Position numbers and translations under genes: made by a program. Shown here one piece after another: positions 1-13,932 of a stretch of DNA of 64,000 nt. The stretch's first letter is position 1, and the number at the start of each line of letters is the position of its first letter. The stretch covers positions 1 to 64,000 of the forward strand of contig CAJNOI010000323.1 of NCBI GenBank assembly GCA_905250115.1, read 5' to 3'. The notes below the pieces were generated by a model, which was not told the origin of the DNA, searched no databases, and worked only from the letters and a program-made list of their open reading frames with translations. This DNA is from Adineta steineri. Taxonomy: Eukaryota > Rotifera > Eurotatoria > Adinetida > Adinetidae.

Positions 1-1521
1 TAAAACATATTTATCATGAACCTGATATAAATATTATTTCGAATTCTTCTCAAAAATTATCAGTTGAATATCGTTATGTTCGTCATTTATTACAAAAAAC
101 TCGACGTATATTATTCGAAACAAATGAAAAAATCTCATTTATAAAATCATTATTATATAAAATTTATCGTCCAAATAAATATTTTCATTATTCGAAACAG
201 ATATTAAATATGTATATAATTGCATTTATGTTAACTTATTATTTAACATTTAATATTTTACAAGCTGGATTTTATATTATTGAAAAACTTTATAGTATAT
301 TTGCCATACCATTACTTGTTCTAACTGATGAACTTGATTTACCACATCCACAAGCATTTAATCTTAAATATGAAATGATAATAGCATGTTTTTTAACAGC
401 TATTGTTTATTATGGACAATTATTATGGGGTATGAAAAGTTATCAAAAACATATGATTGATTCTTATAAAGGTAAAGATTTTAGTTTTATTTGAAATATT
501 TTAAAAAAATTGTATTTTTAAGGAATTTTTATTGATATTCCACCGCGAACAGCATTTAAGAGTGCACAACTGATATCAAAACATGCACATTATCCAGGAT
601 ATTGTCTTGCTTATCTTGGTTTTGCTTATATATCATTGGGAAATATTGTTTTCATTACAATTATTATTTTACGTGTTCTTTTCAAACAAATTTTTCTTGT
701 TGAACAAGTTGCGAAAGTGCTTATACCTATATTAGTTCTTTATTTATTAAAATTCATATTAATGTGGTTTCTATCAAGAACATTTTTTCTACAAAAGTAA
801 GTTATTTGCATTAGCTAAGAATCGATTAATGAATATATTTGTTTTTAGACATGGAAAAACGATGGCATTGAAAAATCTTCGAGCATTTTTTATATTTAAT
901 TATTTTAATTTCTTCTTCGATTGTTTTCTTGGTATTGTTTCATGCAGTCTTCGTGTAACAAAAGCATCGATAGCTGCAGTTCTATTTTTACCTCGATTAG
1001 ATTATTGTATATTTGGACGTACATTAGAAAAAATGGATTCTGGTTTTATATCCTATGTATCATTTATACATATGGAATGTCTTCATACACATCCCGTGCT
1101 TGTTTATTATTGTTCATTAGTTTGTGAAAAAATTGAAAGACGTGAACAATATCTTCGTTCAAGTAAACGAGAAATGCGTAATATAGAAATGGAAGCATAT
1201 AAACGTCGTCAACGTGCAATATTTCGTTGGTGGTTAGGTTATACATTAATACGAAATACGCAATTAACACAACTAAGAAAACATCAAGTTGGTCATTTAC
1301 AATTACAATCAGCAGAAAGTTTTAATGAATTTTTAGAACGAAAATTTTTTAATCGTTTTCAATTACCACAAACAACAAAATTTACATTAACAAGAAGTCG
1401 ACGAGATTTACATGCAGAAGGAACTATGGATTCAAATACGATTATACGTAATAATACAACAGCATGTACTACTTTATTACTTGATGTTGATGAACATGAT
1501 GATCGAAAACCAGGGTTTTGA
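1..1521 (+). CDS. STRA6-like retinol/RBP receptor, C-terminal part (5' end outside window)
   Basis: Exons 1-471, 523-796 and 849-1521 join in frame across 51- and 52-bp GT-AG introns; the first codon in frame starts at base 3 and the frame is open to the window edge. The product is a multi-pass membrane protein. After several hydrophobic segments comes the stretch FNYFNFFFDCFLG, then LEKMDSGFISYVSF followed by HTHPVLVYYC, which I recognise as the typical end of the RBP_receptor (STRA6) family, then a basic cytosolic tail. In vertebrates STRA6 takes up retinol from RBP at the plasma membrane; for rotifers only the family is inferred, not the ligand. The last exon is long and ends in a tail of about 100 residues rich in Arg and Thr. 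No upstream exons can be seen, so the N-terminal half is missing from this window. I am fairly sure of the family, less of the function. Confidence 0.78.
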
Positions 1522-2309
1522 AGAAAAGAAAATTTTTTTCTATAAAAACTATTTAGTCTTTCAGTGATAATGAATTTGCTCAAATAGAACAGTTCCATCA
1601 AATATATAAGACAAAAACAAAAAAATGTTTTTCTTTTCCATCTGTTGGTCTTTGAGACAGTATTATATTTGTAGAAAACAGCTTGTGTCTTGCAGCTTTC
1701 TTTCTTTTCTAGTTCTTTTTTCTTTTGTTTTTCTTTTGTATATATTTTGTGTTGTGTGTTTTGTTTTTTTGTTTCATTACTTTTTCAGAATTATTGTGTG
1801 AGAATGTATATGTGCCTATGAATTTTGAGTGTAGTCTATTTTTTGACAAAGAACAGCTATAAAAAAAATGCTTTGGTTACACTTGTAGTATACCAAATGT
1901 GATCTCAACTCATATCTTTTTTTCCTATCAAAGTATAATTCAAGCATCTTACATCAATTTAAGTAATTAGGAAAATCTTTTTCCATCTTGAAGAAATCAG
2001 TATTCTATTAAATGATTTAATTGAGATAAATTCATATCGTTACAGAATCTATCAAATTCGCTTTCTCTAGGTATATGTTATAAAATTGTGAATGCAAATG
2101 ATCTTGCCTGCATAGACAAGAGTAACATTTATGTAAACAATTTGAAATATATTGTAAACATCAAAATAATGTTTCTCTTAAATAAATATCATTTCATAAA
2201 TAAACAATCAAACAATCGAATAAATAAATTTTTTTTCTTCAAAAAGTGATTTTTAATCTATTCGAAATTCCGTCTTTTGAGTACAACCCTTGATAATACG
2301 CGCCAGAAT
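1522..2309. other. intergenic / 3' UTR of STRA6-like gene
   Basis: T-rich DNA just after the stop, with several AATAAA hexamers around 2180-2230 that could serve as poly(A) signals. I see no coding potential or structured repeat. Confidence 0.5.
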
Positions 2310-2627
2310 ATGATTAGATTCTACATGTTCATTGTAGTTTTTTATTTACTAATTCCATTTGTAATTCTAATCAATGATATAGAATCACTTATTATCAATA
2401 ATCACATTCCAGATATTATTGTCTGCCAATATATTAATACTGATAATTGTAAGATTGTAATTGATCAGATGAAAAAATGTCAAGAAATTATTTTCAGTGA
2501 CCCTGGATTTAGTTATCAACAATATGTAGAAAATATCAATATACATAGACAAATTCTAGCTAAATACCAAATATTATGTGAAGGTACACAAGACGATTAT
2601 ATGACTAATGATTTATTTGCTTTTTAA
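2310..2627 (+). CDS. possible small membrane-anchored or secreted protein, unknown
   Basis: An open frame of 105 codons starting at the ATG at 2310; the frame is open further upstream but only with a TTG. The N-terminus (FYMFIVVFYLLIPFVILI) is strongly hydrophobic and could be a signal anchor. The remaining roughly 85 residues are polar, with four cysteines (VCQYINTDNC, MKKCQ, ILCEG). An A-rich stretch follows the stop. I recognise no family. It could be a real short gene or a chance frame in AT-rich DNA; no introns are needed, which is unusual beside its neighbours. Confidence 0.3.
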   Translation: MIRFYMFIVVFYLLIPFVILINDIESLIINNHIPDIIVCQYINTDNCKIVIDQMKKCQEIIFSDPGFSYQQYVENINIHRQILAKYQILCEGTQDDYMTNDLFAF

Positions 2628-4697
2628 AAAAAAAGATTAACCGTCTTTCAATAATGACTCAATAAATATATATACTGGTCTTTTGATATGAGATTATATA
2701 GAGAATATTATAATAACCTCATAGACGATATGTCCTTAGAACGTCTTATTCATCTATGATTTTGAGGATGCAATAGAAAATAGAACTATTTATGTATTCA
2801 ATACTCTTAAGGTATTATTTAACCAAAATCTTTTCATAATCAAGTGAATTTCTTTTTTACTTGCCATATTTTCTATTGTATAAATCAAAACGAAAATCAT
2901 ATTTGACAGCATCAAGGTTTTCATGCACTTTTTTCTTATCGTTGAAAGATTATTCGACTTTTTTCTTTAATATTAAGAGTTTCGCTGAAAGCCCTCGAAT
3001 GCAAATAACACTACAACAAGCATAGATGAAAATTAATTATTTCAAAAGCTCATAAAATTATCATAATCAAGTTGTTTTTTTGTTTGATTCAATGATTTCA
3101 GTATGATAATTTTGATCGTAATAGTTATTTTCATCTCATAATGGACATTAAACATATCTTGAATCAATAATCTATATTCTTTTTGTTGAATAACTACCTC
3201 GATGCGGTCGGAAGACATTTTTTATTTATAGAATATGACAACTACCTGTGATAAAACATTTTCTTTTGATTTGAGAAATAAACGACAATATATATATATA
3301 CCAAAAACCACCATTATCGCTCACCGTAGTAACAATGATGACGTTATTAAAAAATACTTTAACATATAAATAGAAGAAAAAAAAGAAAAAAAAAGAACTA
3401 TTGTTCAAGTACTATACTAAAAACGACTGAAGCTTCCCATTCACTCTTTATGGCTTCCAACGATGAAATAGAACAAAAGAAAGAAAGAATCGAAATAGCA
3501 GTTTAATAGTTTAATATGGGTGGTCGGGCAAAGAAAAACAAGCAAGATACCATCAGTTAAATATACATGTATGTCTGCATACATATATATATACATATAT
3601 GCATATATATATGTGTAGAGAAAGAATTAAATCATAAAAAGACTGCTGAAATAACAATAGAGACGATGGAAGCAATAGGGGCAGCAGTGGTTTTTTTTAT
3701 GCTGAAATTGAAAAGGAGTATTGTGGGCGTAAGTAGATGTATTTTTATTTCTCTCAAAAAAATTTGAAGAGGAAGGACAATTCAAGTCAATAACTATATG
3801 ACATTTTTAAATATAAGTAGAAACTTAATAGCAGCAAAGATAATATCTGAAAATAATGGTTCTCGTCACACTAAAACCAAAGGTTTGTATCATACAAAAT
3901 ACTGAAGTAGACACCAGAAAATTATTTGAGTCTCAATAAAGATATCTTTATTTGCATTACTGTAACGGAATATGTATAACAACGTATACATATGTATATA
4001 TGTATGTACCGAGAAAGAGATTGTTATTAATTAATTTTCGATGAGAAAAAAAATGAATAGTAAAAGTATTTATGTATATGCTTCATCGAAGTTATGATGA
4101 TGAAAAGAAAATATAGTTCGTCGTCCTTTCATTCGCATAAATGACACTAGCATATATATATATATAAGAAAAATAATTTTTGTTAACGTACTGTTTGTTT
4201 TATTAATCGAAATAATTTTTTTACATTTACTTGACATAGAAGAAACAGATAGTTACCCTGTCATAATGCCATTTGTAAACGACGTAACAAATAGTTAGCT
4301 TAATATGAAATATGCCATTGTAAATGAAGATTCCTTAAGGCTTTAGTATAGGCAATATATCATTTGTTCGAATGAGTCTAAGAGAAGAGGAGAATAGAAG
4401 AGAGAAAAAAACGAAGACATATGCCTATTCAGAAGCAATTACAAGTGTGAAATGGATTAGACAGACATCGAGCAGCCTTTTACAGTTCGAGCATACATTG
4501 ATAGATACAGAACCGTATCGTTGTGGTATGTATATATTATTATATGCTCGTCTCTCTCGTATTCATATACATCATTGCTCGAATTATATTTCCTTGAAGT
4601 AACATAGACTTACAATATATCATTCTCATTTTATTCAATAGTATTGTGCCTTTGGAAGTACAACTTCGTAGCAACTTAGCTATACATCGGTACAAGA
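2628..4697. other. intergenic, upstream of the B-box gene
   Basis: AT-rich with short (TA)n and (CATA)n runs around 3285-3300, 3575-3615 and 4150-4165. No coding segment with convincing composition. The last 300 bases may hold the promoter and 5' UTR of the B-box gene. Confidence 0.4.
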
Positions 4698-7370
4698 ATG
4701 TCTACAAGACACTATTTCGATCGAACAATGCCAAGAAATAGTTTAGGTGGATTTTATACTTCAGCATCATCAGACAATCGAGGTGCATATTCATTACCAT
4801 CAAGAAGATATGTAAGTAAGATTTTTTTTTAATTTAGATGTGATATATATCTATATCTTATTTTCAAATAAGATTACTCTATGTTATCTTATTGTATTGA
4901 TGATGCATAATATCATTATTTCTTTTTTCGAAGTTTATGATCATAGTCCATTAGCAATATATTATACAACTTGATGTTATTTTCGTATTTAGACTTTGTT
5001 TTTATCTTTCTTTACACCACTTATCCATCTCTTCTACGTGTTTATCAGCCATGGATATGAATGACGATGAGTATGTGTATAGAAATCATCATATCATGAG
5101 TTTTTTCATATATATATATAAATACATATATATGTATAAAGAGAAAAAAAAAAGAACTCGTTACATCCATTTTGAGAGTTACTCTCGTTAGCAATATAAA
5201 AAGAAACCTTTCATTTTTACAAGGATGCGTAACAGTATGATCATGAAATTCGAGATGTTCTTTTTCATATAAAGTTTATCTCTCTGCCTTTTTCTTCTTC
5301 TTCTTCTTCTTTTTGTTTTCAATATAATGATTGAGATAGTCAAGTTCTATTACTTTATATAGATATATATAAATTCCAGGCATTTTATTCATATAAAAAA
5401 TAGAAGTAATTTTTTATTGTAAAAGTTTATCATTTGTTAAAGAATAAATATAACCTAGCTTTATTCGTCTTTGCACTTGATTGATTTGTCTGTTTATTTT
5501 AGGGACAACATTACCTACACGACACAAACCTTTTTTCGGGCAAGGCTTTTTCTTCTTCTTCTTCTTTCTCTTCTATACATCCATCTTCATCATTCATAAG
5601 TGCAGATTCCTATTCAGGACACGTTCGTGAACGAAGCGGATCTGTACCACGATCGCCCTCTATTTCTCAAATGTCCTCACCACATTATCAATCATCACTT
5701 GATCTCGTAGCATCATCATTGAAATGTGATGATTGTCGAACAAATGATGGCCTTTTTCAGTGTTGTCATTGTGATCAACGTTTATGCATACAATGTTGTA
5801 ACAAACATTATAAAAACATAACTGTTGAACTTGAACGTTTGCATGAATTAAGCGATCGCCTTGTAGCAAAAATTCTTCATGCAAAAAATGATCTTGAACG
5901 ACAAAAAAATGAAGCACTTGAACAATGTCATAAATGGCGTGTTGATACAATTAGTACAATTAATAAAGCACACACACTAATTGTTCAAACAATTCATGAT
6001 GAATATGAAACACTTGGAAAAGAATATGAATCATTCGTTCAAAAAGGAATGGCACATATTCATGTTGATCAACATGAATTAATGCGTATGAAAAAAAGTA
6101 ATATTAATTCACTTTTATCATCTTCATCAACAGATTCAACAAATGCAATTGATACAATACGAAAACGTATTGATACATTTGCAAAAACAATCGATGAAAC
6201 AGGAAGATTCTCATTTCAAGTTAGATTACCAACATTTTATATCGATGATAATCTTCGTGTTGAATCACGTTTTGGTGATGTTACACGTAGTACAAGTGCA
6301 ACATGGAAAAATGAAAGTACCATTCCATCATCATCATTTACTGATAGATCTACTCAAGGTGATGAACCATCGATTAATGCTCAATCAACTCAAACTGATA
6401 TGCCATCGTCATTACCTACGGATAAACTGATTGAAGAAAATGAATCATCGGACAATAATCAACCGATTGAAAATGATATATCCGATTCATCATCTATTGA
6501 TAAAATTACTGAAGACAATAAGTTTTTAGATAATATTCGACCAATTGAACTTGACGTACAATTAAATGATAATAAAAAAGATATGTCGACCAATGCTGAT
6601 GATCAAATTATCGAAATATCTGATAAACTAGATACACATGTAAGTTAGAAAGAATAAAAACAAGATTATTTTAATTTCTTAAATTCTTTTAGGTATATAC
6701 TGCTGAATCTCAAGCAGTTGCTGTGTATCCTGCATCTTCTCCTTCTCCTTCACCTTCGCCAAAATTTGAAATCGATGATACTCATCCAATTTTACGTCCA
6801 TCAACACGTTATGCATTATCTATAGAAAATAATGTTGAACTTCAACAACAACAATATTTTTCACCAAATTTTCGTGGTGAACGTTATGATAGTAGATATG
6901 GAACAGTTTCAAATTTACCAAATATTTCAATAGAAAGTCCTCTTGATAATCATTCCTTATCATTAACAGCACTTAACGAACAACCATCTAAAAAACGTGC
7001 CTATCCATTAAGTAATGGATGTGGCTCATTTAATAATAATCGTCAACCACAAACACAACAGACACTTCCTCGTCCATTATCACCGAATTTTCCAAATAAT
7101 GATCCTGAAGATGCATTTCGTAGTATATCCTATGTTCAATTAAAACGCGAACAAGACGGTTCATTAGAAGGTATAGCTATTCAAATTGAACAAAGTCAAC
7201 AAACTAATGGAAAAGTACAAAGACGTCGCACTTGTATGGAATCATGTGGTGTACGACGACGAACTACAATTTTACCTCCTCGATGTCCATCATCAAACAG
7301 AGATCGGTCATTAAATGACCCACCTGGAATTTCTTATCGACCAAATTCAAGTCCTGCTTCAATTAACTAA
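4698..7370 (+). CDS. B-box zinc finger protein (RING-less TRIM-like), 642 aa
   Basis: Exons 4698-4811, 5503-6639 and 6693-7370 join in phase 0, giving 642 residues. The first intron is long (691 bp), the second 53 bp. Residues 1-110 are Ser-rich and disordered. A B-box type zinc finger lies at about residues 113-143, with the pattern CDDC..CCHCDQRLCIQCCNKHY that supplies the Cys/His zinc ligands. It is followed by a heptad-like, charged region (ELERLHELSDRLVAKI...KNDLERQKNEALEQ) typical of the coiled coil after B-boxes in TRIM proteins. No RING domain precedes it and no NHL, SPRY or filamin domain follows; the C-terminal 400 residues are Ser/Thr/Asn-rich and low in structure. It is therefore more likely a scaffold than an E3 ligase. 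The start was chosen because the first in-frame ATG lies 37 codons before a good donor (TAT|GTAAGT). Confidence 0.8.
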
Positions 7371-10300
7371 AAATTTCTCCATTTTTCTCCTCCTTGTCTA
7401 TAATTTAAGCACAAATGTTTGCGAATTTCTATAGAAAACACTTCTAAAAGACATGTTGTTAGTTTTTTATATTTTGGTTTTGCTTCTTTTTTTTTATATT
7501 ATTTGTGTTCTTTCTTTCTTTTTTTTTTTCTAAATTAACTCAACAAAAAAAACTAAATTCACTTCATTTTTAATTATTACTGTCATAAAAATAATATATA
7601 CACATTTAATGTATTTTTTGTCATTGACGATAATATTTTATAATAATAATAATACAATTTTTTTCAATATTATACATTCGTTTAGAACGAAATAATTATA
7701 TTTTCTTTTTAAATCTCTTCATCATCATAATTTTGATATTATTACATATCATTTTTTAAATTACATACATATATATATGATCAATAGTTTTGATAAGAAC
7801 AAATGATTTTTATATATGATAACAATATTCAATTGAAAAAATGATAATTGCATATATGACATTGAAAAAAAGAATTGCAATATTGTAATTTAAGTTAATT
7901 GTCAACGGTAAACATTATTTAATTTTTAAGTCAAGACATATATATTGAAGAATATGAATTATCTAAAAAAAATAATTAACATGAATGATATATTATTTTA
8001 TAACTATTTCAATGATTGTTGTGAATAGAATTGCAAAAAAAAGATATCGGATTTTAATACAATCAGTGAGGAAAAAAATGGCTCTGTTCAAAAATAAAAA
8101 AACAGACTGATAACGATAAGAAATTCAATTTTCATACAATGAAAATTATCTTATTATATTTTCTATGTTTGATTATGATTTTCAGTCATGTGTAGATTGT
8201 TTACTGATGCTTAGATCGATAGTTTTGATAAAACTCTATTGAGAATAATGTTACTATTATCTTAAGTCATGATCTAAGTTAAGATATTGTCTTTTGTAAT
8301 CAATGTGAATGATGAGAAATTATATTGAACGTCAGAGATTTAACTACACGTAACATGAGATATTAGCTATGACAAGCTTTTATTCAATGACAAATAGACA
8401 GGAACTGAAATGTCAATCGGACAATCATATTATACACGAGAGAGAGAGAAAAGAAAAAGTAATAGGAATCTTTTCTTTTAATCAAACACCAATATTTTAT
8501 CATTGTTAAATGAACATATGGAAGCTTAGACAACGTTATAATAATAAGCAATGTATAATAATAGTTGATAGAAGAATGACGAAAGTAACCTTAATTGTAT
8601 ATTGCATCATACAACATGATTCTTCCTATCATCGAACGGATCAATAAAAGAACAAAAAATAACATGATAAATATCTTAATCATTACAAAATAATATTAAC
8701 ACTTATAATCTTATCATAGACGAAAGTTTTTAATGACTTTTTTTTCTCCTATTAATTCATTAAATCAGTGTATAAACTATTTTAGTTAAATTGATTTTAA
8801 TATGGAAATGTAAATGTAATTCTTCTCTTTCTTTTTCTCATTTATTATTAGGGTTGCATGACACTATAAATAGCTTTTAGAATGAGAAAGAATAGTACAT
8901 TTTATTTTCTTTCGACATTTTTAATAATTATTCAGTACTATACTCATTAATATAGCAACGTAAACTCATAATCAGGAAGTTGTTTGACATTATGTATTTT
9001 ATAAATTGAATCAAGGTTGAGAACTCGTTGTATCTTTTCTTTTTGTTCGACCTCGGTTGAATCCTTGTTAGTTTGATCCAATTTACATAGACAATATGCA
9101 AATGAAATTGATTTAAAGTATATACACAGAAGGAATATTCAAAACGAGAGAGAAAGAAACTGATCGAAATACTAAAGTTATTGACAGTAACAATGTTTTA
9201 CTCCTTCTTGTTTTTTTGACACTCGACAAATAACTAACAAATAATAATAGAAGAGTCTAAGAATATGTAGATGTATACTAAAAGGATTTTATCAGTGTGT
9301 TTCGTTCTTGAGATGGTAGGACTTTAATTCTTTTTTTTCCTCTTCTTCTTCTTTGTTAATGAAGATACCTTTTACTTTCTTTCTATTTTTTTTCCTTTTC
9401 TACACAAAGCGCACGCACCAAACAGGCATTTGTCGTTTTTTTTTTTTATAACAGAACAAAATTTATTGTATGTGAAGGACGTTCGTCGTTTCTATAAACC
9501 AATACGTGTAAGTAGAGAGAGAAAAAACATCCCAGTTCTTCTATCCACCAGTCGACGTTCTTCAGCACGACTACACACATATATAGAGGCATGCGCATAG
9601 CGAGAGAGAAGAATGTCTTTGTTTTTGCTCTTGTGGTTTTGCTTCCATTGCGAGTTCTTCTCCTTTTGCCATTTGACAAGAACAATAATGGAAAAACAAA
9701 AATTGTCTGGTTTTACTGCTTTTTCATCACTAGAATCTTATATATCTAATACTTATGTTCAATAAATAATTGGTGAGTTAATCTATACAAATACTATAGA
9801 AAATAATAAATAAATAATATCTCATTTATTTTTCTATATATATATATATATGAGTTTCAAAATAATTCCTTTTACAATGACGAGCAGAACAGAAAAGAAG
9901 AAATATTTTTCTACACGAGTCAGTGTTGTGGCATATTTTTACAGATATATCTTTCTATGTACGTTTATTATTATTATTTTTCTTCATTTATTTCCGTCTA
10001 TCGACAAAAGCGGTTAGAGATCGATCAACATATGCGACAATAAAAATAGACAACCGTTAATAGCTGCATGGTGTATATATTGTTTTGTTTCCTATCAAGA
10101 ATTGAAGTTGTCTGTATCCGATAAGAGAGTGTAACAGGTGTATATAAAAACAATATTCGATTTAGATGACAGCGACTGCTGTCAAACTATTTAATTCGTA
10201 CAAAATGACCTTTTGATATTAACATACGTATAGTACGTGTATATAAAATAGAATGTTGTAGTTACAATCCTTCATATCGAGGTGATGTAACAGCAAGCAA

Positions 10301-11218
10301 CATCATTCTACATCTGACACATTAATTAGTCAATTTTTTTTTCCAAAATCTCATCATAAATGTAAGTGAGAAAAAGAACGATAGTGACAGTAAAAGCAAC
10401 AGCAGTTTATAAATATATATAAATGCATGTGGAATAGTATCTCGTGTCGCAGACTACAACATTTATTGACGAACGCCTAAATAGCACTCGTCCTTGATTT
10501 ACAACTGTGTTATTTTTATCCTGCTGGTGCGCATGCGAGTGCGCTCTTATACAGTGGCTAAGATACATAGTGAGATGCATCTTCCTATCTATTCTCCCTG
10601 GTATGATGCCTGTGATTATCAAGAGAGCATGTCTATTATTCTAAGGGTGTGCTTGATCTTTCGTCGTATAAAATGAGTGGGCGTTACTTGTGTTCTTCGT
10701 TTGGATATATTAATACATACATTGACATGACAAGTGTTGAATTGCTTGTTTCAACTTGCAATAGCACAATATGCATATATATATATGTATTATACTATAT
10801 AATAAAAATTACTGGCTAACGTTAGTCAAATTTAATCTTATTCATGAGATTGCGTAAGTATTCGCCATACTTTGCTATAACGGTAGCAATCAAGTGAAAC
10901 TTGATCTACTTAGACTGATCGTCGTGCATGCTGCCAATATTTACCACAAGTAAACTATTCACACATAATATGTGCGAGCATACGCTGCCTATTTTCTCGT
11001 TCTCTCTTTTTTTTTCTCATCCACATTCTCTTTTCTCACTTCACTTCATCCGTTCTTTGGATGCCATTTTGCCACAGTTCATTACGTGAGGAACTTGTCG
11101 CGTCACGTTCGCGCATTGCACATGCAATATGAGTGTTTAATGATGTCACTGAAGGTTGTCTGACTTCTGTACAATATAATATCTGTATATCGTTTTCAGA
11201 TACAAAAAAAAAAGAAAA
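7371..11218. other. 3.8-kb intergenic region
   Basis: AT-rich, with poly(T) and GAGA runs (about 8440, 9145, 9510) and no frame on either strand that looks coding or that can be extended by splicing. The segment 10440-11130 is slightly richer in G+C than its surroundings and sits just upstream of the Ig gene. It may be regulatory, but I see no specific site. A TTTTCAG at 11203-11209 directly before the Ig-gene start looks like a 5' UTR or spliced-leader acceptor. Confidence 0.4.
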
Positions 11219-13932
11219 ATGCATAGCTACGAGAATTTACCGTCTGAATGGTTTTCGTCACGTAAACGGCCACGATCATACCACCATTTACCACCAATGT
11301 CTCGACCTGTATCTAAAAGTTTTAATCGTATATCTGACTTTATCTTTCCTGATACTGTCCATATTCGTCTTCAACAACAACAACAACAACTACGACAACG
11401 ACAACAACTACTACAACAACAACAGCAACAACTACCTATCTATCAAAGATATCAACGTGCTGAAAATTATAGTTTACCTGTATTAAATCGTCATAATCTC
11501 AATCAACATGATTTAATTGTTGTAGAACGTTTACCTTTTGAAGAACTTGATAATGTTGACTTTCTCTATCGTGAACAATATCAAAGAGAACAACAACAAC
11601 AACGACCACAACATTATCAACCAACTCGACCAGTTCGACGTCGTTATACATCTATACTCGAAGACCGTCGTGTACCTTCTCATGAGAAAATAACACCTGG
11701 GTTAGCAGCACGATCAGCTGCATATCGAGAACGAATACGTGATCGACGAAAACGTCATACAACCGATAATGCATATCACTCAATGATGAAATCTATGTTA
11801 GAAGAAGAAGAATCTCAATGCATGGATGGTGACGGTGATGGTGGAGGTGGTCCTAATTATATACTTTCTTATACAACTACACTCGATCCAATTACCGATT
11901 CAGAATCAATCAATTCTATGCATCAAGAACAACAACAACAACAACAATATTCAAATGATATTTCATTAGAAGAATGGAAAAGACAAACTCATAATCGAGT
12001 ACCAATCAATGGAACAGTGCCTGTTATGATTGAACGTGAACGTCCATTACACCGTTCACGTAGTTCATCATTAAGCAGTCGAGATTCATCAAGTGACACA
12101 GATATCACTGAAAGACATCCATTGAAAATGAACTATGATCATTATGAACAAGAAACATCAGTAAGAAATATAGTTAAATATTAATATTATCTATATGTAT
12201 ATATATATATACTATATCTAGTTTATCACACCATCAAAAGAGCTTCCAGCTGTCTCTGTGCCTCGGACAGCCATTTGGGAACGTCTTCAATCTGAACCTG
12301 TTCGTCTTCGTCATCAACCTGACATATTCATTCCTATTACCCCAGCAGCAGCAATAGTACCAGACACAAACAATCAAGAAACAATGTCTTATTCTAATAA
12401 TCTGATCACTTCGTCGCCATTTGATAATGTTGATGATTATCATCATCAGATAAACAATCGAACATTATCTCAACAAGAAGATAAATCAACCCATCATGTG
12501 TCTCTGTGCGTAAATGATTTACATACAACATTATTTATTGAGGAAGATGCTCTCAATAATACAAAGTCATCGATAAATAGTAACAATAATAGTGGCAAAG
12601 GTATCTAATCAAAAGAATACTAAGCACATCAATTAGAATTATTGCATATATTTGACGCAGTAGACAAGAAAGATAAACAACTAACTTTTTGCTTTTATTT
12701 CTTATTTAGTGATTATAAAAACATTTATCGATCGAATCATCAGACGATTGCAGCACTTTAAACGATCACTTGATGCTGGATTAAGTATGAATTCATTTCT
12801 TTCTTTAATTTTTCTTTTATCTTCTTCTTATTATTATTTGTTTTGCATGCTATTCTCTATTGAATTGTCAAGAAAATTAAATATTCGAATAATATAATTA
12901 TTTTTGTTTTTCATTCTAGTTCATGTCAGAAAAAGAAATACATTAGTAAATGGTCCTATTGTTACAGCTGAACATCGTATAAAAAGTGAAACCACAAGAC
13001 GAAGGATTGACTTGGAACAACCAAATAATTATTTTCAGCAACAAACTACTTTACGATCACCATCTTTTGATGTTAATAATGAAGAAAATAAACTTGTTCG
13101 ACCCTATTTTTTAATAAGACCACAATCTGTACTTCTGTTACCTAATGAATTAGGTAAATTGTATAATTTTATTTTTATTTCTATCTATTTGTATATATTT
13201 ATTATTAGCTAAATTCAAATGTTGTTTTGGTGGTGATCCACTTCCAACTATTGTCTGGTCTCATAATGACTCACGTATACCAGAATTATTTGCTGCTAGT
13301 GGCGCACTATCATCACAATATCGACTACATAAACTTCATGATATCTATTATTTGGATATTGGACCAGTTAGTATTCGTGACAATGGTCAGATAAAATGTA
13401 CAATAATGAATAGACACGGTCGAGAAGAAGCAATTGCTCAATTAATTATTGCTCGTAAGTATATTTTCTAACGAAATATTTTTCTAATTTTTACTTTTGT
13501 CTTTCTTAGCTTCAGCCGCTGATGCGACACCTTCGATCCCACAACCATTGACTGATATAACTATAATTGAAAGTCGCCCTTTGAAATTATCATGCGGTAT
13601 TATAGGTCTACAAGTAACTGTAAATTGGTTTCATAACGGCAAAGTATAGCTTTTTATATAAAATTTCTTACAATTATATAATACTTAAAAACTATACTGT
13701 TTAGTTAATATCACCAATGACACAATCAAAAACGGATTATAATGGTGAAAATGCTATTTTCTCTCTTTCTCGTGTAAGTATTGAAATATGATATGAAATT
13801 GTCTGACATTCATTTATATAGTGTATGAGAACTGATGCTGGTACTGTTGATTGTCTTGTTAAAAATCGTTTTGGTGAAGCAAGAACAAGTTGTCGTATTG
13901 AAGTGGTCAATGACCCTGAATTTGACCGGTGA
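11219..13932 (+). CDS. polyQ protein with two C-terminal Ig (I-set) domains, 729 aa
   Basis: Eight exons join in frame: 11219-12160, 12222-12600, 12710-12784, 12920-13153, 13209-13454, 13510-13643, 13705-13773 and 13822-13932. Residues 1-540 are low-complexity, with Gln runs (about residues 52-75, and again near 125 and 240), Arg-rich stretches and Ser-rich patches. Residues 544-625 form one immunoglobulin domain (FKCCFGGDPLPTIVWSHND ... DNGQIKCTIMNRHG, the second Cys in the usual D-x-G-x-Y/I-x-C setting). Residues 626-729 form a second (LKLSCGIIGLQVTVNWFHNG ... DAGTVDCLVKNRFGEA). There is no signal peptide or TM segment, so these are probably intracellular I-set domains of the kind found in palladin/myopalladin and other muscle or cytoskeletal proteins. 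That family assignment is inference. The stop comes right after the second domain. Confidence 0.82.

Noticed and set aside
4372-4602. 76-codon plus-strand frame before the B-box gene
   Set aside because: Basic, no homology, not in frame with or needed for the downstream exons.
9446-9685. Minus-strand frame of 79 codons in the 7.4-11.2 kb gap
   Set aside because: Low-complexity, no domain, no splice partners; chance frame in AT-rich DNA.
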